DNA of 33,608 nt, from contig QHOX01000170.1 in NCBI GenBank assembly GCA_003219465.1, positions 1-33,608 on the forward strand. The letters are read 5' to 3'. Below are positions 1 through 9,602 of the stretch, piece after piece. The stretch's first letter is position 1; each line of letters opens with the position of its first letter. This DNA is from Verrucomicrobiota bacterium. Its GTDB lineage: Bacteria > Verrucomicrobiota > Verrucomicrobiia > Chthoniobacterales > UBA10450. A model generated the notes under the pieces. It was given only the letters and a program-made list of their open reading frames with translations, searched no databases and was not told the origin of the DNA. Both the position numbers and the translations under genes were made by a program.

Positions 1-270
1 AATTCGCTAACGAGCGATTTTACCTCGTTTAATTCCGCTACCGACGCATCGATTTTCGAGCGACTGAAATCGCTTATCGGAAGTCCTTGCGACTTCCCAT
101 TTTCCTTCACGTACATGGACCCGGAACGAGGAGATTAATCCCTGCTCCACGTCACAACTTCGATCGGAACAAACGGCCACGCTGGCACAGTGGTTGCCCG
201 ACGTGTGGTTAGTGAGCGAGCAAACTGTGTCTACGATTGCGTCGGCAGCTGGCCCGGCGGACGAAAGGCC
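1..270 (-). pseudogene. 5'-truncated, frameshifted malate dehydrogenase fragment (3' end of an mdh paralog)
   Basis: Plus-strand bases 1-270 align by eye with 3863-4134 of the intact mdh. Peptide AADAIVDTVCSLTNHTSGNHCASVAVCSDRSCDVEQGLISSF resembles [43 protein letters not shown] 2-nt indel (tgcgacttccc vs tgcacgatttccc) shifts the frame after GKWE. Confidence 0.85.
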
Positions 271-407
271 ACAGCAATGCGGAAAAATCGTCAGCGTGCT
301 TGTCATTACCAATACGTTTTTACCCGGAAGTGGAAGGAATGCCAGTTTGTCGTCTCGCTCCCACCGCGCACAATCCCGTCTTGCATAAGCTGCAAGTAGC
401 TAAACGA

Positions 408-890
408 TCATCGCGCGGGCGGAATGTCAACGCGAACAGCCGCTGGGGAATGCTTTAGCTCCGCATGAAATTCATCCACGGAAATGATGTAATCCATTTT
501 TGCAATCTCCTGCTGCGTCAGCTGATTTGTGCCCTCGTGGTATATTCGCAGGAAATGGTCGTTATAGACCAGAGAAGCGATAAACACCGTATTCCATCCA
601 TTTGACCAGAATGGATCTGACCGGTAGGGCCATCCTCTCAGCAAGATCACGCTGCCTGGTGCTGGACGAAGATTCAACGAGCGGAGCGCTTGGATAACGC
701 GAAGCGCCTTCTGCCCTAAATTTAGCAAAATGGGAACGCGGTCAAAACGTCGGTTTTCCCATTGGGTGAAGATCGCAAGGCCAGATGCTGCCAGCAATGT
801 TGCAAACGCACGAAACATCGGCGGGGACATTTTGCCTGCGACAGCAGCCACGGCCGTGCCGATGGGGGCCCACTGGACACCATTCGCCGT
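408..890 (-). pseudogene. C-terminal fragment of polytopic glycosyltransferase-like membrane protein
   Basis: IFTQWENRRFDRVPILLNLGQKALRVIQALRSLNLRPAPGSVILLRG...FIASLVYNDHFLRIYHEG...DEFHAEL closely resembles the C-terminus of the ORF at 25345-26823 (VFTQWENQRFDRTRGLLNSGEKSLRVIQAFRSLALHPEPGSRILLR...). The N-terminal membrane domains are missing. Confidence 0.8.
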
Positions 891-894
891 CGCG

Positions 895-1420
895 CCTCCC
901 AGAAAGTGCCGGTAACGATGGCGGCAATCGCAAACTGCAATGCAACCAGCGCAGTGGCATCATTCACCAGACTCTCGCCCCCAAGAATCACCTGTATCCG
1001 ATGAGGAACGCCGAGCCGGCGAATAATCGCCGTCGCCGCAACCGCATCTGGCGGGGAGACAATTGCTCCGAGAGCGAAAGCAGCCGCCCATGGAAGCGCC
1101 GGCACAATGGAATGCGCGATCCACGCAACTGCGAGCATTGTGGCCAACACCAGCCCAGTTGCGAGCAGGAGTATCGGGCGAAGATTTCGCCGGAAATCAC
1201 GCCACGATGTGAACAACGCCGCAGGATAAATCAGCGCCGGAAGAATAAAATAGAACACAACGTCCGGATTCAGGTTCACTGGCGGCAATCGCGACACGAA
1301 ACTCAAAGCAAGTCCGCCAACGACGAGCACGATCGGATATGGCAGCGTAATCTTGTGCGCGAGAACGGCCAGAACTGCGACGGCCGTCAACAAGAGCACG
1401 ATAATCTCGGCCTGTTGCAT
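895..1420 (-). pseudogene. N-terminal part of CPA1-family Na+/H+ antiporter, truncated
   Basis: MQQAEIIVLLLTAVAVLAVLAHKITLPYPIVLVVGGLALSFV...FILPALIYPAALFTSWRDFRRNLRPILLLATGLVL...LGAIVSPPDAVAATAI...GGESLVNDATALVALQFAIAAIVTGTF is typical of NhaP/CPA1. Homology stops near 895 and the ORF runs out of frame into the GT fragment. Confidence 0.8.
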
Positions 1421-1430
1421 GTTCAGAAGC

Positions 1431-1504
1431 TGGAGTGATGGAGTAGTGGAGTCATGGAGTAATGGGCTCTCATTACTCCAATACTCCCGTACTCCATTAC
1501 TCCA
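1431..1504. repeat. Imperfect inverted repeat (33-nt arms, 8-nt loop) built from TGGAGTNA-type units
   Basis: Arm 1431-1463 tggagtgatggagtagtggagtcatggagtaat; arm 1472-1504 attactccaatactcccgtactccattactcca; the inner 9 bp are perfectly complementary. Confidence 0.85.
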
Positions 1505-1599
1505 CCACTGCTTGCTTCGCCCGCGATAATCAAACCCATAATCCCACTCGACACAGCAAAGTGCTCTCGGCTTAATAGCAGATTTGAATAGCCACAGTT

Positions 1600-3351
1600 A
1601 TGAAAGAACACGGACGCCGCATCCTCGGCTCCCTTCCCGTTGATTGTCTCCTCCTGGGAGCTGTCGCTGTGCTCACATGCTTCCCTTATATCACCGGGCT
1701 CGGTTTTTATGGTGACGACTGGGGGGTCCTAGGTGTTTTTGGCTCGTTAACCGATCACTTTTTTGGGAGATTGTTCTCGTTGCTTGCGCACCACCACCTT
1801 GGCCTTTCCCGGCCAGGACAGATGCTGTACATGGCGCTGCAGTACAAAGTTTTTGGTTTTCAGCCCATTGGCTATCATGTGGTGAATACCGCAGTGTTGG
1901 CGCTAGGCGCAATCCTGTTTTATCTCACCTTGCGCCAGCTCGGTCAGGATCGTCTCATCGCGCTCAGCGTGGGCTTGGTGTTCTCGCTTTTGCCTCACTT
2001 CTCTACCACACGGTTCTGGTATGCAGCTTCTCAGGGTAATTTGAGCCTGGCCTTTTATTTTTTAAGTCTCTACTCCGATTTAAGAATGCTGAAGGCGAAT
2101 TATTCACGCCGGTGGCTCTGGAAGGGAATCGGCTGGGTGAGTTTACTCGGGAGTGTTCTGTGTTACGAAAGCGTCCTGCCGCTGTTTCTACTCAATCCGC
2201 TTCTGGTATGGCATCGCAGACGTCAACTTGAAGTTGCGTCGCGGATGGACCAAGGACAGAGCTCAACTGGGTTGCCGGTTGCGCCTTTGACATCAATGCG
2301 ACTTGCGTTGCTGCTTGCAACTAATCTGCTTGTGCTCGCGCCACCAGTGATCCTCAAAGTCTTATACGCGAGCCGTGTTCCCCGTCATTTTAACCTTGCT
2401 GATTATTTCCTATCGTTTTTTCGGTTAGTGAAAGACGCGTTCGTTGTGAGTTATGGCGTTTACGGCATAAAACTTCCGCAGGTGTTGTGGAAGATCGAGC
2501 ATGAGTATCGCGATGCATTGGTCGCATTATTGGGGCTCACTCTTGGAATGGTTGTGTTCCTTTTTTTGCGGCAAAGAGTCGTTTGGGGGAACGCTAAGGA
2601 AAGACCGGCCCAACATCACGTATCGGCTGGGAACACGCCCTTGAAGCCTAAGGCCATGTTGTTCCTGATAGGATTTGGCATGGCAGTTTTCGCGTTGGGT
2701 TACGCGATCGCCTCGGCGATCGGACTTAGTCAGACCAGCCCAACAGGCATGATTAACCGCATCAACAGCGCAGCAGCCATTGGAGTTGCACTGTCATTTG
2801 TAGGGTTCGTCGGCCTGTTGAGCAGTTGCTTCAGAAAGCAAGAGGTGAAGCGAAATCTGTTCTGTGGATTGATCGCGTTATTATGCGCTTCCAATATTAT
2901 CGTAAACGCGACTATTGCATCGTTTTGGGTTAGAGCTTACAAGCGAGAGCAGACTATTCTACAGGCGATCTACCAAAGCTTTCCGCAATTAGGTCCGGGT
3001 AGCATAGTCCTGCTGGATGGAGTTTGTCCTTACGACGGACCCGCTATTGTATTCGAGTCCTACTACGATCTTTGGGGCGCTCTCGCATCACACTATCATG
3101 ACCTTACTCTGCGCGCGGACGTCGTCACATCGCGGACAAAAGTAGGAACCGCTGGGATTTCCACTTTTCTGTATAATCGGTGGATCGACTACCCATACGG
3201 AGAGAACACCTTCGTTTATCGTTTTGACCACAGGATGGTGTACCCAATACCCAACGCACAGGCCGCTCACCGCTATTTTGAGACAATTCGCTCCAATTGG
3301 GACAACTATTGTCCACCAGGCGCGCCAGGAATGGGGTCTCAGATTTTCTAG
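1600..3351 (+). CDS. Polytopic membrane protein, glycosyltransferase-like (GT-C/PMT-like architecture)
   Basis: 583 aa, many hydrophobic segments, early FYGDDWG acidic motif after the first TM, soluble C-terminus. Confidence 0.7.
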   Translation: MKEHGRRILGSLPVDCLLLGAVAVLTCFPYITGLGFYGDDWGVLGVFGSLTDHFFGRLFSLLAHHHLGLSRPGQMLYMALQYKVFGFQPIGYHVVNTAVLALGAILFYLTLRQLGQDRLIALSVGLVFSLLPHFSTTRFWYAASQGNLSLAFYFLSLYSDLRMLKANYSRRWLWKGIGWVSLLGSVLCYESVLPLFLLNPLLVWHRRRQLEVASRMDQGQSSTGLPVAPLTSMRLALLLATNLLVLAPPVILKVLYASRVPRHFNLADYFLSFFRLVKDAFVVSYGVYGIKLPQVLWKIEHEYRDALVALLGLTLGMVVFLFLRQRVVWGNAKERPAQHHVSAGNTPLKPKAMLFLIGFGMAVFALGYAIASAIGLSQTSPTGMINRINSAAAIGVALSFVGFVGLLSSCFRKQEVKRNLFCGLIALLCASNIIVNATIASFWVRAYKREQTILQAIYQSFPQLGPGSIVLLDGVCPYDGPAIVFESYYDLWGALASHYHDLTLRADVVTSRTKVGTAGISTFLYNRWIDYPYGENTFVYRFDHRMVYPIPNAQAAHRYFETIRSNWDNYCPPGAPGMGSQIF

Positions 3352-3813
3352 GGCGATTTCACAAATGCATCTGACATCGATCCGAACGTCGGCTTTGATG
3401 GTGGCGTGTTCGAACTCAGTACCGACGGTGGCAACATGTTTCAAGACGTCATTGCCGCGGGCGGCAGTTTCGTGATGGGCGGCGGCTATAACCGCACGAT
3501 AGCCGCTGATCGAGGCAGTCCCATTGCGGGTCGTCAGGCATGGAGCGGAAACTCGGAAGGTTTCATGACGACTGTCGTGAATGTCCCGGCGTTTCAGGTA
3601 CTTCCTGGCACCATATTCCGGTGGCGGATGGCTAGCGATACCAGTGGATCTGGCGAAGGTTGGCGCGTTGACACATTGAATATCAGTTGGTGTCACGTCG
3701 TGCCGTGTACACCCATTCCTCGGCCTACACCGGCACCACGCCCCTTGCCGTCGGTACCGCCAAGCCCTCACGCTACGCCCGCGTTTACTCCGGCACCTCG
3801 CCCAACCCCGTGA
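3352..3813 (+). pseudogene. C-terminal remnant of a large secreted protein (beta-rich domain plus Pro-rich tail)
   Basis: The frame is open from directly after TAG 3349-3351: GDFTNASDIDPNVGFDGGVFELSTDGGNMFQDVIAAGGSFVMGGGYNRTIAADRGSPIAGRQAWSGNSEGF...WRMASDTSGSGEGWRVDTLNISW followed by PRPTPAPRPLPSVPPSP. No signal peptide or N-terminal domain is present. Confidence 0.6.
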
Positions 3814-3835
3814 CAGCCGATGACGCAGAAGACGC

Positions 3836-3856
3836 GGGCGTTTCGCAGAAACGCCC
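3836..3856. terminator. Hairpin between convergent genes, possible terminator
   Basis: gggcgttt-cgcag-aaacgccc, 8-bp perfect stem abutting the mdh stop codon (3856-3858). No clear U-tract. Confidence 0.4.
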
Positions 3857-4836
3857 TACAACAATTCGCTAACTAGCGATTTCTCTTCTTTTAGTTCCGC
3901 TACTGATGCGTTGATTTTCGCGCGGCTGAAATCGTTTATCGGAAGGCCTTGCACGATTTCCCATTTTCCGCCGCGCACACGGACTGGGAACGACGAGATC
4001 AATCCTTCCTCGACGTTATAACTTCCATCAGAACGAACGGCGACGCTGTGCCAATCGTCGCCCGGGGTGTCGTTGATTAGGGAGTGTACTGTGTCGACAA
4101 CCGCATTTGCAGCTGACCCGGCTGATGAAAGGCCGCGCGCCTTGATCACGGCGGCGCCGCGCTGTTGGACGGTTCTAATGAAATCTTCCTTCAGCCATTT
4201 CTCGTCGGCGATCACTTCGTTCGCGGGACGGCTGTCGATCTTCGCGTTGTAGAAATCTGGATACTGGGTCGAGGAGTGATTGCCCCAGATCGTCATGTTC
4301 GTCACGGAGGTGATGCTCACACCCGCCTTATGCGCGAGCTGCGCGCGCGCGCGGTTTTCATCCAATCGGGTCATGGCAAACCACCGCTCGCGCGGAATGT
4401 CCTTGGCGTTGTTCATCGCAATCAGACAATTGGTGTTGCATGGATTTCCAACCACAAGTACGCGCACATCGGCCGCGGCATTCTTTTGAATCGCCTGGCC
4501 TTGCCCGATGAAAATCTTGCCGTTAATCCCGAGTAGATCCTTCCGTTCCATGCCTGCCTTGCGTGGCACGCTTCCAACCAGCAGAGCCCAGTTCACGTCG
4601 CGAAACCCTTCATTGAGATCGGTCGTCGGTATCACCGATTCAAGAAGTGGAAACGCGCAATCATCCAGTTCCATGACCACGCCTTCGAGCGCGCCGAGCA
4701 CGGTAGGAATTTCGATCAAATGAAGACTAAGCGGCTGATCGGGCCCGAACATTTGTCCAGAGGCAATCCGAAACAGGAGCGCGTAACCAATCTGCCCTGC
4801 GGCGCCGGTCACAGCGACTTTAATCGAAGTTTTCAT
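3856..4836 (-). CDS. mdh: Malate dehydrogenase
   Basis: [31 protein letters not shown]...[16 protein letters not shown]...[14 protein letters not shown]...[14 protein letters not shown]. The likely start is ATG at 4834-4836; the open frame up to 4968 is repeat-derived. Confidence 0.95.
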   Translation of the reverse strand: MKTSIKVAVTGAAGQIGYALLFRIASGQMFGPDQPLSLHLIEIPTVLGALEGVVMELDDCAFPLLESVIPTTDLNEGFRDVNWALLVGSVPRKAGMERKDLLGINGKIFIGQGQAIQKNAAADVRVLVVGNPCNTNCLIAMNNAKDIPRERWFAMTRLDENRARAQLAHKAGVSITSVTNMTIWGNHSSTQYPDFYNAKIDSRPANEVIADEKWLKEDFIRTVQQRGAAVIKARGLSSAGSAANAVVDTVHSLINDTPGDDWHSVAVRSDGSYNVEEGLISSFPVRVRGGKWEIVQGLPINDFSRAKINASVAELKEEKSLVSELL

Positions 4837-4879
4837 GGCGCAATTAGCCATAAACATCTTATTGAGAGCAAGTGATTCC

Positions 4880-4959
4880 TCCTCTTTCGCTAAAGCTACC
4901 GCGCGGCGGACGCGTGCCCGCCTTCGCTGTGCTACGGCGCGGCAGGCGCTCGGAATGAC
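4880..4959. repeat. GC-rich dispersed repeat-like element upstream of mdh
   Basis: ctttcgctaaagctaccgcgcggcggacgcgtgcccgccttcgctgtgctacggcgcggcaggcgctcggaatgac. Part of it (gctacggcgcggcaggc, 4931-4947) nearly matches uvrA-internal gctacggcgggcaggc (28400-28415). Confidence 0.6.
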
Positions 4960-4991
4960 AGCAAACAAATCAGCCGTAGATTTCTAACGCG

Positions 4992-5447
4992 ATGTATCCA
5001 ACGAAGTTAAGCAAGATCATCAATCTCTTTGAATCCCTGCCGGAAGATGAGCGGCGAGAGACGCTCGTTTCGTATGCGGACAACGCGAAGAAACAGGAAC
5101 CGCGCGAAAGCGAGAAGTTCGATCTTGTCGATGTACGAAAAGACGAGGAATGCACAGACACAGTCGGCGTTTATCTACATGTGGATGAAGATGGCAAGGC
5201 GCATGTCCGGATGACACTCGGTCCGGAAGTGCAAACGCTTACCCGTTCGATGACGGCGATTCTCTGCAGGGGTCTCGATGGCGCCACACCGCAGGAGATT
5301 CTTGATATGCCGAGTGACTTTGTAACGCGCATTGTCGGCACTGAACTCGTGCGGCTCCGTAGTCAGACTGTGTATTACGTCCTCACGCGGATCAAAGGCA
5401 TCTGCAAAGTTTGGCTAAATCGCCAGCGCATGGCGCAGGTGGCGTAG
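4992..5447 (+). CDS. sufE: SufE-family Fe-S cluster assembly protein
   Basis: 151 aa; KIINLFESLPEDERRETLVSYADNAKK...DEECTDTVGVYLHVDEDGKAHVRMTLGPEVQTLTRSMTAILCRGLDGATPQEILDMP fits the SufE fold and conserved Cys region. Confidence 0.75.
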   Translation: MYPTKLSKIINLFESLPEDERRETLVSYADNAKKQEPRESEKFDLVDVRKDEECTDTVGVYLHVDEDGKAHVRMTLGPEVQTLTRSMTAILCRGLDGATPQEILDMPSDFVTRIVGTELVRLRSQTVYYVLTRIKGICKVWLNRQRMAQVA

Positions 5448-5549
5448 CAAGGTTCGCAGAGGTGATCGCTTCCAGTCGCCGACGAGACACCTTGTAACGT
5501 TTCTCGCGTGACCTTTGCGTGATTTCGTTTACCATCCCCGCTGGCGCAG

Positions 5550-8500
5550 ATGCCGCGGAATAACGAACTCAAAAAAATTCTTCTCATCGGCTCCGGTCCA
5601 ATCGTGATCGGGCAGGGCTGCGAATTTGATTATTCCGGTGTGCAAGCCTGTAAGGCACTGCGCGAAGAAGGTTACGAGGTGGTGCTGGTGAATTCGAATC
5701 CAGCCACCATCATGACCGATCCGGAATTCGCCGATCGAACCTATGTCGAGCCGATCACGCCCGAAGTGATCGAAGCGATTATGGAGCGCGAAAAACCGGA
5801 CGCGATTTTGCCCACCCTCGGCGGGCAAACTGCGCTCAATGCCGCAATGGAATTGAATCGGAACGGCGCGCTGGCGCGGCACGGCGTGAAATTGATCGGT
5901 GCTAACGCGCAGGCCATCGCGAAAGGCGAAGACCGTCAGTTGTTCAAGGAAGCGATGTTACGCATCGGCCTGGAAGTGCCGCGCTCTGGCGTCGCACGTT
6001 CGCTCGCGGATCTCGATCGCATCGTTGCTGAGATCGGAACATTTCCGCTGATCATTCGCCCGGCGTTCACTCTGGGCGGTACCGGCGGCGGGATCGCTTA
6101 CAACCGCGAGGAACTCGATCTGATCGCTGCGCGCGGCTTGGATCTTTCGCCAGTCCGCGAGGTGCTGATCGAAGAATCGCTGGTCGGCTGGAAAGAGTTC
6201 GAGATGGAAGTGATGCGCGACCGAATGGATAACTGCGTCGTCGTTTGCTCCATCGAGAATTTCGATCCCATGGGCGTGCACACCGGCGATTCCATCACCG
6301 TCGCGCCTGTGCAAACGCTGACCGACAAGGAATATCAAATGATGCGCGACGCGGCGTTCGCGGTTATTCGCGAGATCGGTGTCGAGACCGGTGGATCGAA
6401 CATTCAATTTGCTGTTCACCCTGAAACGGGCCACATGGTCGTGATCGAAATGAACCCGCGCGTGTCGCGTTCCAGCGCGCTGGCGTCAAAGGCGACAGGG
6501 TTTCCGATTGCGAAGATCGCGGCCAAACTCGCCGTCGGCTATACGCTCGATGAGATCAAAAACGACATCACACGCGAAACGCCAGCCTGCTTCGAGCCGA
6601 CAATTGACTACTGCGTGGTTAAGGTGCCGCGCTTTACGTTCGAAAAATTTCCGCAGGCAGACGCGACGCTTACGACACGGATGAAAAGCGTCGGCGAAGC
6701 GATGGCCATCGGGCGCACATTCAAGGAAGCGTTGCAAAAAGCGCTGCGCAGCCTTGAGATCAAGCGCTTCGGCTTGTTAGGCGACGGTGCGGATAAGGAT
6801 GTTGACCTCGAAACGCTGCGGTTAAAGCTGGCGATTCCGAACGCCGAACGGATTTTCTACATCGCGCAGGCATTTAAAAAGGACGCCTCGATTGATGAAG
6901 TTTACGAGCTTACAAAGATCGACAGGTGGTTTTTGCGAAACATTGCCGAGCTCGTCCAAGAAAGCGAGCGACTGCATGCCGACAAATCATTTCAATATTG
7001 GCTTTCCACACCGGGCGGGGACGATCCCGTTCACCAGAAAGATCCCTCTTTCGCCGCAAAACGATTTCGTGAATTGAAGCGGCTCGGCTTTTCTGATCGT
7101 CAGATCCTAGTGACAGCACACGGAGTTACGGATCGCGGGGCGATAAAGTGCGGCCAAGACGGTGTTCGTGTTCTTCGGAAGTCAGAAAATGTGATTCCGA
7201 CCTATCGGCTGGTCGACACCTGCGCGGCAGAGTTTGAAGCGTATACGCCTTACTACTATTCGACGTACGGCGACGAGAACGAGCGACGCGAGAGTGGCAA
7301 GCGCAAGATCATGATCCTGGGCGGCGGGCCGAACCGGATCGGCCAGGGCATTGAATTCGATTACTGCTGCGTGCATGCAGCGTTCGCCCTGCGTGAGCTT
7401 GGATTCGAAACCATCATGGTGAACTCGAATCCGGAGACGGTTTCCACCGATTACGACACCAGCGACAAACTCTACTTTGAGCCGCTCACCTTGGAGGACG
7501 TGCTCAACATTTACGACCAGGAGAAACCGGAAGGCGTCTTTGTCCAGTTTGGGGGTCAAACACCGCTGAATCTCGCCAGTGGATTGAAAGCGGCAGACGT
7601 CCCTATTCTTGGGACGCAGCCCGAAAGCATCGAGACCGCGGAAGACCGGAAATTATTCGCGGCCATGCTGGACAAACTTGGCCTGCGCCAAACTCCCAAC
7701 GGATCGGCCACAAGCACCAAAGAGGCCGTGGCGATAGCGAAGAAAATTGGCTATCCGGTGCTCGTTAGGCCAAGCTTCGTTCTGGGCGGGCGCGCGATGG
7801 AGCTCGTGTATACGGAGACGGATCTCAGACGCTACATGACAAGTGCGATTGAAGTAACGCCTGATCGCCCGGTGCTCATCGATCGCTTTCTTGAGGAAGC
7901 CATCGAGGTCGATGTCGATTGCATCTCCGACGGCGAGACCACCGTCATCGGCGCGATCATGGAGCACATCGAGGAAGCGGGCATCCACAGCGGTGACAGC
8001 GCATGCGTTATCCCGACATTCTCGTTGTCGCAAAAAGTTCTCGACGAAATTTCCTCCGCGACGAAAGCAATGGCGCGCGAGCTGAACGTGCGCGGTCTGA
8101 TGAACGTGCAATTTGCCGTGAAGGGCGACGACGTTTACGTGCTCGAAGTAAATCCGCGCGCTTCGCGGACTGTTCCGTTCGTCAGCAAAGCGATCGGCGT
8201 CCCGCTGGCAAAACTGGCAGCCAAAGTGATGACGGGAAGGTCATTGCGCGAACTCGGATTCACGAAAGAAATCGTGCCGAAACATTTCTCGGTGAAAGAA
8301 GCGGTGTTTCCGTTTCTGCGGTACGAGGGTTTGGATATTTCGCTCGGACCGGAAATGAAATCGACCGGCGAAGTGATGGGCATCGACGTCGATCTGGGCC
8401 TTGCCTATGCCAAATCGCAGATGGCTGCGCCGCCTCCGTTGCCGAAACGCGGAAGAGTATTTGTCAGCGTCAAAGACGCCGATAAGGAAGCGATCATTCC

Positions 8501-8852
8501 CGTCGCCCGCGAATTTCTCAAACTGGGCTTTGAAATTGTTTCCACCAGCGGAACGGCAGAGGCGCTAAGCAAAGCGAAGATCAAAGTGACCAAGGTTTTC
8601 AAGATTCACGAAGGACGTCCCAACGTGCTCGACCGCATCAAGAACGGCGACATCAATTTCATCATCAACACGCCGAGCGGTAAGATTCCGCGAGAACACG
8701 AAGTGGTTATTCGTAACGCCGCGCTAGCGGCAAAAATTCCGATCATGACCACGGTCCGCGCCGCGCTGGCCAGCGCGAATGGAATCCGCTCACTGCAAAA
8801 ACGAAAAGTTCAGGTGCGGAGCTTGCAGGAATATCACGCTTCGCGGCGTTAA
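5550..8852 (+). CDS. carB: Carbamoyl-phosphate synthase large subunit
   Basis: 1100 aa with duplicated ATP-grasp halves: [50 protein letters not shown] and [53 protein letters not shown]-terminal MGS-like domain. Confidence 0.98.
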   Translation: MPRNNELKKILLIGSGPIVIGQGCEFDYSGVQACKALREEGYEVVLVNSNPATIMTDPEFADRTYVEPITPEVIEAIMEREKPDAILPTLGGQTALNAAMELNRNGALARHGVKLIGANAQAIAKGEDRQLFKEAMLRIGLEVPRSGVARSLADLDRIVAEIGTFPLIIRPAFTLGGTGGGIAYNREELDLIAARGLDLSPVREVLIEESLVGWKEFEMEVMRDRMDNCVVVCSIENFDPMGVHTGDSITVAPVQTLTDKEYQMMRDAAFAVIREIGVETGGSNIQFAVHPETGHMVVIEMNPRVSRSSALASKATGFPIAKIAAKLAVGYTLDEIKNDITRETPACFEPTIDYCVVKVPRFTFEKFPQADATLTTRMKSVGEAMAIGRTFKEALQKALRSLEIKRFGLLGDGADKDVDLETLRLKLAIPNAERIFYIAQAFKKDASIDEVYELTKIDRWFLRNIAELVQESERLHADKSFQYWLSTPGGDDPVHQKDPSFAAKRFRELKRLGFSDRQILVTAHGVTDRGAIKCGQDGVRVLRKSENVIPTYRLVDTCAAEFEAYTPYYYSTYGDENERRESGKRKIMILGGGPNRIGQGIEFDYCCVHAAFALRELGFETIMVNSNPETVSTDYDTSDKLYFEPLTLEDVLNIYDQEKPEGVFVQFGGQTPLNLASGLKAADVPILGTQPESIETAEDRKLFAAMLDKLGLRQTPNGSATSTKEAVAIAKKIGYPVLVRPSFVLGGRAMELVYTETDLRRYMTSAIEVTPDRPVLIDRFLEEAIEVDVDCISDGETTVIGAIMEHIEEAGIHSGDSACVIPTFSLSQKVLDEISSATKAMARELNVRGLMNVQFAVKGDDVYVLEVNPRASRTVPFVSKAIGVPLAKLAAKVMTGRSLRELGFTKEIVPKHFSVKEAVFPFLRYEGLDISLGPEMKSTGEVMGIDVDLGLAYAKSQMAAPPPLPKRGRVFVSVKDADKEAIIPVAREFLKLGFEIVSTSGTAEALSKAKIKVTKVFKIHEGRPNVLDRIKNGDINFIINTPSGKIPREHEVVIRNAALAAKIPIMTTVRAALASANGIRSLQKRKVQVRSLQEYHASRR

Positions 8853-8855
8853 TCA

Positions 8856-8877
8856 TCTCGACTTCGCTCGACATGAC
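8856..8877. repeat. Solo half of the same dispersed repeat, between carB and the PPIase gene
   Basis: tctcgacttcgctcgacatgac, exact 22-nt match to 9581-9602. Confidence 0.8.
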
Positions 8878-8901
8878 GGTGCGTTGATGTCATTTGTCGG
8901 A

Positions 8902-9507
8902 ATGAAATTCTCGACCATTCTGACTCTTTTGTTAATTTCGGCTGTTTTTGCCGCCGACGAAAAGAAAGAAGAGAAAAGTCCCATGAATTCACCCAACGAA
9001 GTGGCCGTGATAAAGACGAGTGAAGGCGATATGGTGGTGCAGTTTTGGACTGATGCCGCGCCGAACACGGTCGAGAATTTCAAGAAACTGGCGGGCCAGG
9101 GCTTTTACGACGGGACAATTTTCCACCGAATCGTCAAAGGATTCATGATCCAAGGCGGCGATCCGAATTCGAAGGACCCGGCAAAAGAGAACAGCTACGG
9201 CGAAGGCGGACCCGGCTACAACATCAAGGCCGAGTTCAACGATCATAGTCACGACCGCGGCGTGATTTCGATGGCCCGCGGGCCGGATCCGGATTCCGCC
9301 GGTTCACAATTCTTCATCTGCCTCGCCCCGGTGCACCGGCTCGACCATCAATACACCACGTTTGGCAAACTGGTGAAAGGCCAGGATGTACTGGAGAAAA
9401 TCGGCGACACGCCCGTGACCAGGAACAGCGTGGGCGAACCGAGCAAACCGACCAAACGAGTGGTGATCGACAGCATCAAAATCGTGCCGGCTGATTCGGT
9501 GAAGTAG
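8902..9507 (+). CDS. Cyclophilin-type peptidyl-prolyl cis-trans isomerase with signal peptide
   Basis: MKFSTILTLLLISAVFAADEKKE signal peptide, then FKKLAGQGFYDGTIFHRIVKGFMIQGGDP...SAGSQFFICLAPVHRLDHQYTTFGKLVKGQDVLEKI. An alternative start is at 8887. Confidence 0.93.
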   Translation: MKFSTILTLLLISAVFAADEKKEEKSPMNSPNEVAVIKTSEGDMVVQFWTDAAPNTVENFKKLAGQGFYDGTIFHRIVKGFMIQGGDPNSKDPAKENSYGEGGPGYNIKAEFNDHSHDRGVISMARGPDPDSAGSQFFICLAPVHRLDHQYTTFGKLVKGQDVLEKIGDTPVTRNSVGEPSKPTKRVVIDSIKIVPADSVK

Positions 9508-9525
9508 CGACTCGGTCCCGCGGTT

Positions 9526-9602
9526 GTCATTCCGAGCGAAGTCGAGGAATCTCTTGCTGTTTTCAAAGAATCGAGAGATGTCTCGACTTCGCTCGACATG
9601 AC
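9526..9602. repeat. Dispersed inverted repeat (GTCATTCCGAGCGAAGTCGAGGAATCTC type)
   Basis: Arms 9526-9554 and 9574-9602 are complementary at about 25/29 positions. The 22-nt tail tctcgacttcgctcgacatgac (9581-9602) is identical to 8856-8877. Confidence 0.88.

Noticed and set aside
785-1438. 217-aa plus-strand ORF
   Set aside because: Antisense to the antiporter fragment; composition rich in R/N/H/Q with no recognisable motif.
3088-3771. 227-aa minus-strand ORF
   Set aside because: Antisense to the GT C-terminus and secreted-protein remnant; no domain-like features.
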